From Planctomycetia bacterium (lineage in GTDB: Bacteria; Planctomycetota; Phycisphaerae; UBA1845; UTPLA1): 64,000 bases of DNA. Below the pieces are notes generated by a model that ran no database searches, was not told where the DNA came from, and worked only from the letters and a program-made list of their open reading frames with translations. The stretch is from positions 186,001-250,000 of the forward strand of contig JABTTW010000003.1 in assembly GCA_015075745.1 (NCBI GenBank), written 5' to 3'. Shown piece after piece: positions 44,632 through 53,002 of this stretch. Position numbers and translations under genes: made by a program. Position 1 is the stretch's first letter. Every line of letters begins with the position of its first letter.

Positions 44632-45720
44632 ATGTTCAGGGCTGACGGATCACACCGAATTTGCCGCCTCCCGATTCTGGCAGCCGGATTGTTCGGTCTC
44701 TTGGCTCAATCGTCTCAGGCCCAGCAGTATTCCTCGCATCCCGAGAATGACCCCTGGCGAACGTCCGCCCCCGATCCGTCGCGCCGCGTTACTTCCGAGC
44801 CATTGGCGTTGCATGAATCGCCCGAAGACGAGCAGCCGACAGGCCCCAGAGTTTTTGTCGACGAATCAAAATCCTCCAACTCTGCCGCCGAGCCGGAGCC
44901 CCTGCTGTGGAAGGGCTTCCTCTATGGAAATCCGAACTTTCGAGATAAGCCGCGACCGGTGGGCTCGCCGCTGTACTTTGAAGACCCGTTCATCAATTCC
45001 GACGTTCGCTTCGTCTATTTCTATAACAAGTTCCCGAAGGGCTCGGCGCTCAAGGGCGGCGATCTGAATGTCTACCTCCTCCAGCTTCGGTTGGCTCTGA
45101 CGGAGCGCCTGCAGTTCATGGTCACCGGCGATGGCTACTCGCACCTGGAGAGTCCCATCCTTGAAGACGACAGCGGCTGGAATGACCTCGCCCTCGGCCT
45201 CAAGTATGCCCTTTACGCCGATCCCGAGAATGACTTTCTTCTCTCCACCGGGCTCAGGTGGCGGCTGTCGAACGGCCACGCCGGAACGCTAAATGGCAAC
45301 GTGGACGAATTGACGCCCTTCATCACCGCCTACAAAGGCTGGGGCAAGTGGCACTTCATCGCCGACGTGGCCGGCCGCATCGCCATGGACGAGCACCAGG
45401 GCAATTATCTACTCAGTTACAACCTGAGCACGAGTTACGAACTACTCGAAAACGTCTTCTTCCCGCTGATCGAGTTCCACGGGGTCCACTACCTGAGCAA
45501 CGGCGACCGCCTGCCCTTCGACATCGGCGGTCTGGACTACGCCAACATCGGCTCGAGCAAGGTCGCCGGCCACGCCGCCTTCTGGGGCGGCATCGGCGCG
45601 CGCTGGAACATCGTCGAGCACGTCTCCTGGGGCGCCGTGTGGGAATTCCCCATGCAGTCCACGTCGAACAACGACATCTTCGAACACCGGGTCACGACGA
45701 ATCTGATCTTCACCTTCTAG
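44632..45720 (+). CDS. Secreted outer-membrane-type beta-barrel protein
   Basis: A 362-residue protein with a Sec signal (LPILAAGLFGLLAQSSQAQQ, cleavage after QAQ or SQA). After a polar linker (about 30-95), the rest has alternating hydrophobic strands (FVYFYNKFP, LNVYLLQLRLALTERLQFMV, LTPFITAYKGWGKWHFIADV) and ends in phenylalanine, TTNLIFTF, as barrels inserted by BamA often do. I do not recognise a named family. GGAG seven bases before ATG 44632 supports the start; the frame upstream to 44542 is not needed. Confidence 0.75.
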   Translation: MFRADGSHRICRLPILAAGLFGLLAQSSQAQQYSSHPENDPWRTSAPDPSRRVTSEPLALHESPEDEQPTGPRVFVDESKSSNSAAEPEPLLWKGFLYGNPNFRDKPRPVGSPLYFEDPFINSDVRFVYFYNKFPKGSALKGGDLNVYLLQLRLALTERLQFMVTGDGYSHLESPILEDDSGWNDLALGLKYALYADPENDFLLSTGLRWRLSNGHAGTLNGNVDELTPFITAYKGWGKWHFIADVAGRIAMDEHQGNYLLSYNLSTSYELLENVFFPLIEFHGVHYLSNGDRLPFDIGGLDYANIGSSKVAGHAAFWGGIGARWNIVEHVSWGAVWEFPMQSTSNNDIFEHRVTTNLIFTF

Positions 45721-46487
45721 ATAGACCTCCTCTGAAAAAACTTTCGCAGCCCGACGCGAAAATGTGCCCCGACCCGCAAGAAGGGCCCCGGTCTTCAGCC
45801 CGGGCGGTTCGGCATCGACCAGTTGCTCCGGATTTCGACCGACACGCATCAAAACCCAAGGTGACATAAGGTGACACAAACCTCGCGGGGATTGTGCCAA
45901 CGCTTGTGCCGGGCATGTGTTGGGGCAATTCGAAAATCCGGCGGTTTTTGGGTGAAAACGGCCTGACACCGGGAGGAGCTAAGGGTTTAAGGGACGAAGG
46001 GGGCGAGGGCTTGGAAGTGGACATCGCGCGCTCCCTCGCGAGGCATAAGGGGATTGAACTCCATTCGTGAATGCTTGCTCCGTGTGCGCGCCTTGGGTGG
46101 GAGCTTGAATTGTTTGATTCATCGTGAGACATGATTGGCGTGAAGTGTTGGACGAGGCTGATCGCACGATTGCACTGAGCATGGGAGAGGCCTTCAAAAA
46201 GTGGCATGTCCGCAATGCCGCCAGTAGCATGTCCCGGATACCCCCAGCCAATTTCGAGCGGTACCGATAACTTTGAAAATCGGATGAACGTTGTTCATAA
46301 CCCGGAGGGTCAGGCGGTATGATGGTGGAATGTCGCGCATCGGCGTAGACGGCCAAAGGCCACCTGGGAAATCTCGGAGAAAAAAACAGTGGCCTTACAG
46401 GGGCGCCCGTTGCCATCGATGATGGTCAAGAATGACCGCCCGTATCGGGAACACCTGACGGATCGGACGCCAGCACAGGAGAACCGC
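45721..46487. other. Repeat-bearing non-coding region before the DUF11 gene
   Basis: Roughly 770 bases without a convincing gene. It contains family A repeat copy 3 (45857-45960), purine-rich AAGGG tracts near 45980-46010, a tail (46075-46135) like that at 1165-1223, and GGCATGTCCGCAATGCC, a small hairpin, at 46203-46219. Open frames are low in conserved features. Confidence 0.55.
45857..45960 (+). repeat. Dispersed repeat family A, copy 3
   Basis: AAGGTGACATAAGGTGACAC is followed by a GC-rich insert, CGCTTGTGCCGGGCATGTGT, TGGGG and GGTGAAAACG. Order and spacing of blocks match copies 2 and 4; the middle is more diverged. Confidence 0.7.
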
Positions 46488-47765
46488 ATGCAGCGCATTG
46501 ACGCCTCACATTTGTTCGAGAGACCTTTTTCAGTCCTGCGGGGCCCATCCTGTGCGGCGGCCATTGCGGTCTTCGTATTGTCGGCAGCATCAGGCGTTCG
46601 GGCGCAGTCCGCCGACATCTTCCCGAGTCAGACCATCGATCCGGCCGACGTGGTCTGCGGCGATACCGTCCAGTATACGCTGACGGCCACAAACAACGGT
46701 CCGGACAATGCGTCCACAGTCGTCATGACGAACGATCTGCCGGATTGTGTCGCCTTCGCTGGTTTTGTCAGCATTACTCAGGGCAGCGCGAGTCAAGGCG
46801 CCGGCGTCATCACGACGAACTTCGGCACGATCAACACGGGGGCCAGCGCCAGCCTGGTCTTCAACGTGACCGTTTCGGTCGGCTGCACGCCGTCGTATGA
46901 GAATGTCGTCAGCGCCACCACCACCACGAATGACCCCAACCCGGGTAACAACGTCTCCACACTTGGCACGCTGGTCGGGTGCGGCGATCTGACGGTGGAA
47001 AAAATTGGCCCCGCGGACGGCGTCTGCGGCGACAGCGTCATTTATCTGCTCATCGTTCGGCAGGCCGGGCCGGGGGCCGCCGGCGAGGTTATGCTGGTCG
47101 ATGACCTGCCTGACTGTCTCACGGAGGTCTCGTGCTTCTCCAGCCAGGGAACCTGTACGGTCGGCGCGGGGAATGTCGTAACGGTCGAGCTGGGAACAAT
47201 CGACGCAGATGCATCGGCGATCGTGGGCATCAGCGCAACGCTTGGTGCAGCGTGTGCGCCGTCAATCAACAATTCCGCAGAGGTCAGCACGCCGGCGCCG
47301 GAGCCGAACCCGGCCAACAACACATCCGCGCCCGTGACCACCAACGTGATCTGCGAGATCGGCGCCTGCTGCCGGCCGGATGCGCCGTGCGACCTGCGCA
47401 CTCAGACTGACTGCGAGACACTCGGCGGGACCTTTCAGGGCGTGCTGACGGACTGCGCGGATTTCGACAGCGACAACGACGGAATCTGTGACGCGTTCGA
47501 CAACTGTCCCAACGCATCCAACGCAGACCAGGCGGATACCGACGCCGACGGAGTCGGCGATGTGTGCGACGGCTGCCCGAACGACCCGGGCAAAAGCGCG
47601 CCCGGCGTCTGCGGCTGCGGTGTCGTCGACAGCAACAACATGGGCGACCCGTGCGGCGGAGCGGCAGCACAACCCCTTCCGTGCGGCGCTTGCGGCGTGG
47701 GAATTCAACCGGCTATGATGTTGATGTTGCCGATCCTTCTTCGCCGAAGGCGTCGATGCAATTGA
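46488..47765 (+). CDS. DUF11/thrombospondin type 3 surface protein with arginine-rich C-terminal anchor
   Basis: A 425-residue secreted protein. The signal peptide ends near SGVRAQ (about 36). Two DUF11-type domains follow (about 40-165 and 170-290), each with CGDTVQYTLTATNNGPDNAS-like or CGDSVIYLLIVRQAGPGAAG segments and closing in NPGNNVS or NPANNTS. A cysteine-rich stretch leads into thrombospondin type 3 calcium repeats (FDSDNDGICDAFDNCPNAS, DTDADGVGDVC). The C-terminus PCGACGVGIQPAMMLMLPIL then RRRRRCN looks like a cysteine-plus-helix-plus-arginine sorting tail. AGGAG seven bases upstream supports ATG 46488. Confidence 0.85.
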   Translation: MQRIDASHLFERPFSVLRGPSCAAAIAVFVLSAASGVRAQSADIFPSQTIDPADVVCGDTVQYTLTATNNGPDNASTVVMTNDLPDCVAFAGFVSITQGSASQGAGVITTNFGTINTGASASLVFNVTVSVGCTPSYENVVSATTTTNDPNPGNNVSTLGTLVGCGDLTVEKIGPADGVCGDSVIYLLIVRQAGPGAAGEVMLVDDLPDCLTEVSCFSSQGTCTVGAGNVVTVELGTIDADASAIVGISATLGAACAPSINNSAEVSTPAPEPNPANNTSAPVTTNVICEIGACCRPDAPCDLRTQTDCETLGGTFQGVLTDCADFDSDNDGICDAFDNCPNASNADQADTDADGVGDVCDGCPNDPGKSAPGVCGCGVVDSNNMGDPCGGAAAQPLPCGACGVGIQPAMMLMLPILLRRRRRCN

Positions 47766-47879
47766 GTTGAGCCCGTAATCGAGGCGGGTTGCCGGGCTGG
47801 TCGATTCTCCGCTCAGGCGAAAGCTCGCCCATGCGCGGGATATGCTACGGAAAGGCACGGCGCATGGTCGAGGGTCACC

Positions 47880-47912
47880 GGGTGGCATGGCCGCGACTTT
47901 AGGCGGCCATGC
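47880..47912 (+). repeat. Hairpin repeat family C, copy 2
   Basis: GGGTG followed by a perfect 10-bp stem, GCATGGCCGC (47885-47894) and GCGGCCATGC (47903-47912), with an 8-base loop GACTTTAG. Shares its lead with copy 1 at 39483-39508. The 3' arm contains the ATG used as the start of the next frame. Confidence 0.55.
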
Positions 47913-48448
47913 TCGTGAACGAGCACGTCGTGAATAACGCGAATTGCAGCCCGAGAAGCGAAGAGACCCCCCGACTCCTGGGCCCAAGATTACTTGCCCG
48001 CCTAAGCTGGCTTCAAGTGGCCGCTGTCATTCTTCTCTGGGCAGCCAGCTCGCAGAGATACTTGGCAATCTGTGTCGGGCAATTAACGATTCTTGCTTTC
48101 AACGGTTTGCTTTCGGTCGACATCTGGGCATCAAGTGCCGTCAATCCTTATCCAAGAGGGGTTTATTGTTCGCAAGAAGCACTCGGCCTTGAGCTCGCCA
48201 TTCAAAACACGCTAGACGTTGGGATCTCTGTGTCGAAGAGCTTAAACCAAAATTCCGTGACGATTCCAACATTATGTATGGGAGCTATTGGTATCGTTGG
48301 AGTCGTCCTTGCAAAGGTATGGGCGAATCGGCGTTTGCCCCAAGCGCGATGTCGGCGGTGCAGCTACGATTTGCGAGGAAATACGTCTGGCATTTGTCCA
48401 GAGTGTGGCACCGCGATTCCAACATCGCGATTGTGGACTAAGCGATAA
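47909..48448 (+). CDS. Membrane protein with planctomycete-type zinc ribbon
   Basis: A 179-residue protein with membrane segments at about 30-65 and 118-136 and a C-terminal zinc ribbon CRRCSYDLRGNTSGICPECG (about 147-166). The motif CxxCxYDLxGNxSGxCPECG is very common in planctomycete membrane proteins of unknown function. The first ATG lies in a hairpin repeat, so the real start may be a little later, such as the GTG codons in VNEHVVN. Codon use is less GC-rich than in flanking genes. Confidence 0.7.
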   Translation: MLVNEHVVNNANCSPRSEETPRLLGPRLLARLSWLQVAAVILLWAASSQRYLAICVGQLTILAFNGLLSVDIWASSAVNPYPRGVYCSQEALGLELAIQNTLDVGISVSKSLNQNSVTIPTLCMGAIGIVGVVLAKVWANRRLPQARCRRCSYDLRGNTSGICPECGTAIPTSRLWTKR

Positions 48449-48450
48449 TC

Positions 48451-48765
48451 ATGCCAACAGAGTTCGAGACTTATTCCGCCGAATTGGCAATAATTCGCCG
48501 TGATCGACGCCGCAGTTTCTTGCTCCTTTTCGTGACTCCGCTCGCGGCCTTCTTGACTGAAATCGCTTCCGGCCTGAGCCGAACGAATCTTCAGTGGGTC
48601 ATGGCGGTGCTCTTGCTCGCTGGCTTCGGCGGGGCCTTCGCTTATGGCGTCAAGTTTTCGTGGAGCAGGTGTCCACGTTGCCGCAATCAATTCTTTATGA
48701 AGGGAATTCTCCGGTCCAACGGATTCGCCCGTAAGTGCGTGCACTGCGGCCTGCCACTCTCATAG
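48451..48765 (+). CDS. Small membrane protein with zinc ribbon
   Basis: A 104-residue protein with two membrane helices (about 23-41 and 47-66) and a C-terminal four-cysteine ribbon: CPRCRNQFF and then CVHCGLPLS. The layout mirrors the gene just upstream and starts two bases after its stop, so they probably form one unit. Function unknown. Confidence 0.65.
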   Translation: MPTEFETYSAELAIIRRDRRRSFLLLFVTPLAAFLTEIASGLSRTNLQWVMAVLLLAGFGGAFAYGVKFSWSRCPRCRNQFFMKGILRSNGFARKCVHCGLPLS

Positions 48766-48780
48766 GGGGAATTAGGGATA

Positions 48781-48948
48781 TTCTACTCTTCCTGGGTCGC
48801 TACCTTCAGCTTCCAGGCCCGCCCCATCTACGAGCAAAACGGTTACCGCGTCTTCGGCGTTCTGCCCGATTACCCCACCGGGCACGATCGCTATTTCCTG
48901 TCCAAAGCCCTGACCCCGTCCCGAGGCGCGGATCAGGCGGCACCATGA
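48781..48948 (+). pseudogene. 3' remnant of a GNAT acetyltransferase gene
   Basis: Translated from 48781 the sequence reads VATFSFQARPIYEQNGYRVF and then GVLPDYPTGHDRYFLSKAL before a stop. This closely matches the C-terminal end of a common GNAT acetyltransferase group (SFQARPFYEKLGY...DYPxGHxRYFLxKxL). There is no start and no acetyl-CoA loop upstream, because the zinc-ribbon gene ends only 15 bases before. It is a leftover of a deleted or replaced gene. Confidence 0.8.
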
Positions 48949-49021
48949 CGTGCAACCGACGATCGCTTTGTGCTAGAATCGGCTTGGTTGTCCGTCCACG
49001 AAATGCTCCCGGAGTGAAACT

Positions 49022-50362
49022 GTGCGTAAACTTTCATACCTCCCCCTGGTCGCCGTGTGTCTCGCGGCGTCGTTCTTCAATGTCGCTGCCGCCATCGGCG
49101 CGACCGTCACCTTCCGCGTCACGGTCCCGGCATGGACTCCGGAGAGCGACACGGTCTATATCGCCGGGAACTTTCAGGGGTGGAATCCCGGTGGCCCGGC
49201 TCATGCGCTGACCGAGCTTCCCGACGGGCGATGGGAGATCACGCTCAGCCTGCCGGACAGCGTGCAGATTCAATACAAGTTCACGCGCGGAAGCTGGGGG
49301 ACCGTCGAGAAAGGACCCAACGGCGAGGAGATCGCCAATCGCACGCATACGCCGCTGGGCGTGCAGACGCTCAACCTCGTCGTCGCGAACTGGGCCGATC
49401 CGCAACCCACGATCGTCGGGCATGTGGAGTCGTTTACGTACGCCCCGTTCCTCGCTGGCCGGCGCTGCTGGGTCTATCTGCCGCCGGGCTACTTCGAGAG
49501 CACGAAGTCTTACCCCGTGCTGTACATGCACGACGGGCAGAACCTCTTCGATCAGAACACCAGCTTCGCCGGCGAATGGAAAGTGGACGAGACCTGCGAG
49601 ATGCTCATCGGCAACGGCGAGATCGAGCCGATCATCGTCGTCGGCATCGAGAACAACGCCGCAAGGTGCACCGAATATACGCCGTGGCCCGCCATTCCCG
49701 CTGGCAACCCCTGCGCGGGCGGCGGCGCCAATACCTATCTTCACGCGATACGCGACGTGCTCATCCCCGAGGTGAACAATCGCTACCGCACGCGCACCGG
49801 GCCGGCGAACACTTACATGGCGGGCTCGTCGCTGGGAGGACTGGTCACAGTGTATGCGGGTTACGCGTACGGCAACGTGTGGGGACGCATCGCGGGCGTG
49901 TCACCCTCCTATTGGTGGGCGAATCAGGCGATGCTCAACTATGCCGCGGCCAACCCGCCGCCGGCGACGCTGACCCACTTCTATCAGGACATGGGCACGT
50001 CTGAATCCGGCATCAGCAATCTTCGAGCGATGCGAGACATCGCGATCGGACAGGGATTTGTCTTGGGCGACGACCTGCTTTCCATCGAGGCCTCGGGCCA
50101 CTCGCATAACGAGTTCTATTGGGCACTTCGACTGCCCGACACGCTGCGCTTCCTCATCAATGCGCCGACGTCTCCGGGCGACATGAACTGCGACGGCGAT
50201 GTCGACGTGGATAACGACCTGCCGCTCTTCGTGGATGCCCTGCTGGACCCGATCAGCTACGTCCCGCCCATCGGCTGCGGCATCGATCAGGCGGATCTCA
50301 ACGATGACCAGAGCTACGACGGGCTGGACATCGCGGGGTTCGTCGGCGCCGCGATTCCTTAA
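49022..50362 (+). CDS. Secreted CBM20-like/esterase/dockerin-like protein
   Basis: A 446-residue exported enzyme. GTG start with GGAG seven bases upstream. Signal peptide to about residue 26. Residues 27-110 look like a starch-binding CBM20/E-set domain (VYIAGNFQGWNPGG, IQYKFTRGSWGTVEKG). Residues 130-375 are an esterase-D type alpha/beta hydrolase: RRCWVYLPPGYFES, YMHDGQNLFDQ, nucleophile in AGSSLGGLVTVYAG (Ser near 268), and SGHSHNEFYWALRLP with the catalytic His. The C-terminus has two calcium-loop repeats (GDMNCDGDVDVDNDLPLFVD and ADLNDDQSYDGLDIAGFVGA) as in planctomycete dockerin-like tails. Likely acts on esterified glycans. Confidence 0.88.
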   Translation: MRKLSYLPLVAVCLAASFFNVAAAIGATVTFRVTVPAWTPESDTVYIAGNFQGWNPGGPAHALTELPDGRWEITLSLPDSVQIQYKFTRGSWGTVEKGPNGEEIANRTHTPLGVQTLNLVVANWADPQPTIVGHVESFTYAPFLAGRRCWVYLPPGYFESTKSYPVLYMHDGQNLFDQNTSFAGEWKVDETCEMLIGNGEIEPIIVVGIENNAARCTEYTPWPAIPAGNPCAGGGANTYLHAIRDVLIPEVNNRYRTRTGPANTYMAGSSLGGLVTVYAGYAYGNVWGRIAGVSPSYWWANQAMLNYAAANPPPATLTHFYQDMGTSESGISNLRAMRDIAIGQGFVLGDDLLSIEASGHSHNEFYWALRLPDTLRFLINAPTSPGDMNCDGDVDVDNDLPLFVDALLDPISYVPPIGCGIDQADLNDDQSYDGLDIAGFVGAAIP

Positions 50363-50383
50363 GCGGAATGCGGGACGGCATGA

Positions 50384-51688
50384 TTATGGCCCGCCGCCGG
50401 TCATCGCGAGGTTGGGGACCAGCGTCTGAAAGTAGAGCAGGCTCCACGCGATGCAACCGATCGTGAACCAGCCGCGCCAGCCGCCGCGCGAATACGGCGC
50501 GATGATCGCCAGCCAGATCGGCAGAAAATCCAGGGCAAATCGGTTCCACCCCGGCTGGATAAAGCCGGTCCCGTGGTAACAAAGCAGTCCCACCATCACC
50601 GGCAGCGTGCCCAGCGCCAGCAACCGCCGCCGCGCATCGCGATACCACTTCCTCGCGTCGATCAAAAAGAGCAGCAGCAGCGGCGTCGTCAGCCAGATGC
50701 TCACGCCGTGCTGATGCGGGGCGACGATGTGAACGCGCGTCGTCGAGACCTCGTCAATCCTCGGCGGGGCCAAGTGCATGTAATAGAAGTTGTCGGGCAA
50801 GAAGTGCGGCGAGAAGACGCCATGCTCCCTGCACCGCTCGGCCAGCTCCTCCGAATCGCGATTGACGTAGATATGGCGATAGCCGAAGTCCAGCGGGCTG
50901 CCGAACTTCAACTGATTGAGCGTCAGCAGCGGCGCGGCGATGACGGCGAGGCCGATGAGGCACATCGCGATTCGGCGCTGCTTTGCCGCGACAATGAGCA
51001 GCGGCAGCGCATAGAGACAGGTCATCTGCCGAGTCCACACGGAGATCGCTAAACCGAGTAGCGCGGGCCAGATGCGCTGTTTGCCGAGAAGATCGGCGGC
51101 GAAGATCAGCAGGCCGACCTGCGATGCGACGTGGTTCATCTGGGCCAGTTGGCCGCAGCCCGCGTCGGCGAGCTCGGGCAACAGCGCCGTTCCGCCCATC
51201 CAGCCAACGGTGAGCAGCGCGGCCCACGCGGGGTCGCCGGTCTGTTTTAGAAAGACGAGAAATCCGACGATCGGCACCGGCCAGAAGAAGAGCAGCACCA
51301 TCGGTGTCTGCAGCCAGACGTCGGCGCCGTCGAGCATGAGGCGGTGAAGCGGCGAGAGGATGACCGTGAGGAAGCCGACCAGCGGCGGAAAGACGTTGAA
51401 CACCTTCCCGTCGTAATAGGCCGTATCGTGCATGCGCGTGTGCGAAGGGTCGGCGCCCTGGTTCGGCAGGTCGAGCCGCCCATCAAGCCAGGCGACACCT
51501 TCGAGCACGCCGGCGTTTTCATCGGCGCGAACGTTCCACTGCGACAGGCGAATCTTGGGGCCCATCACCAGTTGGATCGCCACGAGCATGAGCACGAAAC
51601 AGGCGATCGTCCGCCACCGCGACGCGCGATCGCCGTTTGCGATGGGCGGCGAGGCCGGGTCGGTCGGTGATGAGTGTGCGTGCGTCAT
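50384..51688 (-). CDS. Polytopic membrane protein, paralogue 1
   Basis: A 434-residue protein with about ten membrane segments. Acidic and aromatic residues in the first outer loop (RADENAGVLEGVAWLDGRLD, YYDGKVFNVFPPLVGFL) and LCYHGTGFIQPGWNRFALDF near the C-terminus are shared with the next gene. The layout recalls GT-C type glycosyltransferases (mannosyltransferase-like), which have such an acidic first loop, but I cannot assign a family with certainty. Confidence 0.7.
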   Translation of the reverse strand: MTHAHSSPTDPASPPIANGDRASRWRTIACFVLMLVAIQLVMGPKIRLSQWNVRADENAGVLEGVAWLDGRLDLPNQGADPSHTRMHDTAYYDGKVFNVFPPLVGFLTVILSPLHRLMLDGADVWLQTPMVLLFFWPVPIVGFLVFLKQTGDPAWAALLTVGWMGGTALLPELADAGCGQLAQMNHVASQVGLLIFAADLLGKQRIWPALLGLAISVWTRQMTCLYALPLLIVAAKQRRIAMCLIGLAVIAAPLLTLNQLKFGSPLDFGYRHIYVNRDSEELAERCREHGVFSPHFLPDNFYYMHLAPPRIDEVSTTRVHIVAPHQHGVSIWLTTPLLLLFLIDARKWYRDARRRLLALGTLPVMVGLLCYHGTGFIQPGWNRFALDFLPIWLAIIAPYSRGGWRGWFTIGCIAWSLLYFQTLVPNLAMTGGGP

Positions 51689-51716
51689 GGAGCCTTGCCG
51701 GTGCGACGACGAAATT

Positions 51717-52973
51717 TCAGGCGGCGTACATGCCGGTGACGATGTTAAAGTAAAGCGCCGACCACGCCATCGCCGCGATTGTCACGCCCTTGCGACGCGC
51801 GCCCTCCTCGCATCGGCTCGCGATCACCACCAGCCACGCCGGGATGAAATCGAGCGCGAATCGGTAATAGCCGGGCTGGATGTAGCCGGTGCCGTGAAAC
51901 ATGAGCAGGCCCGCAATGATCGGCAGCGTCGAGAGCACGATCGCCCGCTGCGAGGGGATCGCCCACCACCGCCGGGCATCAATCAAGATGAACACCAGCA
52001 GGGGCATGGTCATCCAGATGCTCGCCCCGTGCGGACTGACGTCGGGCCGCAGGCCGAAGCCGCCGAGCTGCCACGAGGGAGTTTCGCAGTTCATGTACCA
52101 CGCGTTGCGCGGGAGGAATTCGGTGCTGAACAGGGCGCGCTGTCCGGCACGGGCCAGTTCATCGACGCGACCTTCGTAGAGATACTTGTAGCCGCTGTCG
52201 AGCGGCGTGCCGAACTTGGCCCAGCTCAGCCCCATCGGCAAGGCCAGCGAGACTGCGACGGCGAGGGCCAGGCCAATGTAGCGTCCCCTGCCGGAGGCGG
52301 ACGGGTGCCGCCGGTATGACATCGCCAGGCCCAGCGCATAAAAAATCGCCAACGGGCGCGACCACGCCGCGATGACCAGCCCGACCCATGCCGGCCATTG
52401 CCGCCTGCCCGCGATCATCGAACCGGCGATCAGCATGATGCCGGTTTGCGAGAGCAGATGATTGATCTGGCTGATCCCGCCATTTCGGGCCGAGACGAGG
52501 CACGGGAGAATCGGCGTGCCGACGATCCAGAAGAAGGTGAAGCACGCCGCCCACGCAGCGCGCGCCCCCGCCTTCCTGAAGGCCCAGTAGCCGGCGAAGG
52601 GCAGCGGCAGTGCCACCAGCATGACATACCACGGCGTGTAGATCTGGCCCGCCGCCGTGCCGAGCGACTTACCCAGCCCAAGCGCCGCATAGGACAGAAG
52701 CGTGAAGAGCGGCGGGAAGACGTTGTAGATGCGCCCCTCGAAGAGCGCCGTATCGTGCAGGCGGGTCGGCAGCGTAAGTCGGCCATCGTGCCAGGCGACG
52801 GCCTCGGCCACGGCGGAGTTGGAGTCTGCCGCAGCGGTCCATCGCGATAACTCAACAAGCGGCGAGCCGACGAGATGCAAAGCGACGAGCAGGAGCAGAA
52901 AGCAGCCCACGACCGCAGCGGTGGATTCGCGGGAGGCCGATCCACCACCGGAAAGCTCGGGAGTCTCGGGCAT
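51717..52973 (-). CDS. Polytopic membrane protein, paralogue 2
   Basis: A 418-residue relative of the preceding protein: SNSAVAEAVAWHDGRLTLP, GRIYNVFPPLFTLLSYAAL, YRFALDFIPAWLVVIASR. About ten membrane segments. The two genes are 28 bases apart, read in the same direction, and clearly arose by tandem duplication. Possible role in glycan or lipid-linked sugar transfer; not proven. Confidence 0.7.
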   Translation of the reverse strand: MPETPELSGGGSASRESTAAVVGCFLLLLVALHLVGSPLVELSRWTAAADSNSAVAEAVAWHDGRLTLPTRLHDTALFEGRIYNVFPPLFTLLSYAALGLGKSLGTAAGQIYTPWYVMLVALPLPFAGYWAFRKAGARAAWAACFTFFWIVGTPILPCLVSARNGGISQINHLLSQTGIMLIAGSMIAGRRQWPAWVGLVIAAWSRPLAIFYALGLAMSYRRHPSASGRGRYIGLALAVAVSLALPMGLSWAKFGTPLDSGYKYLYEGRVDELARAGQRALFSTEFLPRNAWYMNCETPSWQLGGFGLRPDVSPHGASIWMTMPLLVFILIDARRWWAIPSQRAIVLSTLPIIAGLLMFHGTGYIQPGYYRFALDFIPAWLVVIASRCEEGARRKGVTIAAMAWSALYFNIVTGMYAA

Positions 52974-53002
52974 AAGGTCGCTTCCGAAAAATCAGATGCG
53001 AA

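Noticed and set aside
46203-46219. GGCATGTCCGCAATGCC as a third copy of hairpin family C
   Set aside because: The stem is only 5 bp and the lead GGGTGGCATGG is incomplete; too weak to include.
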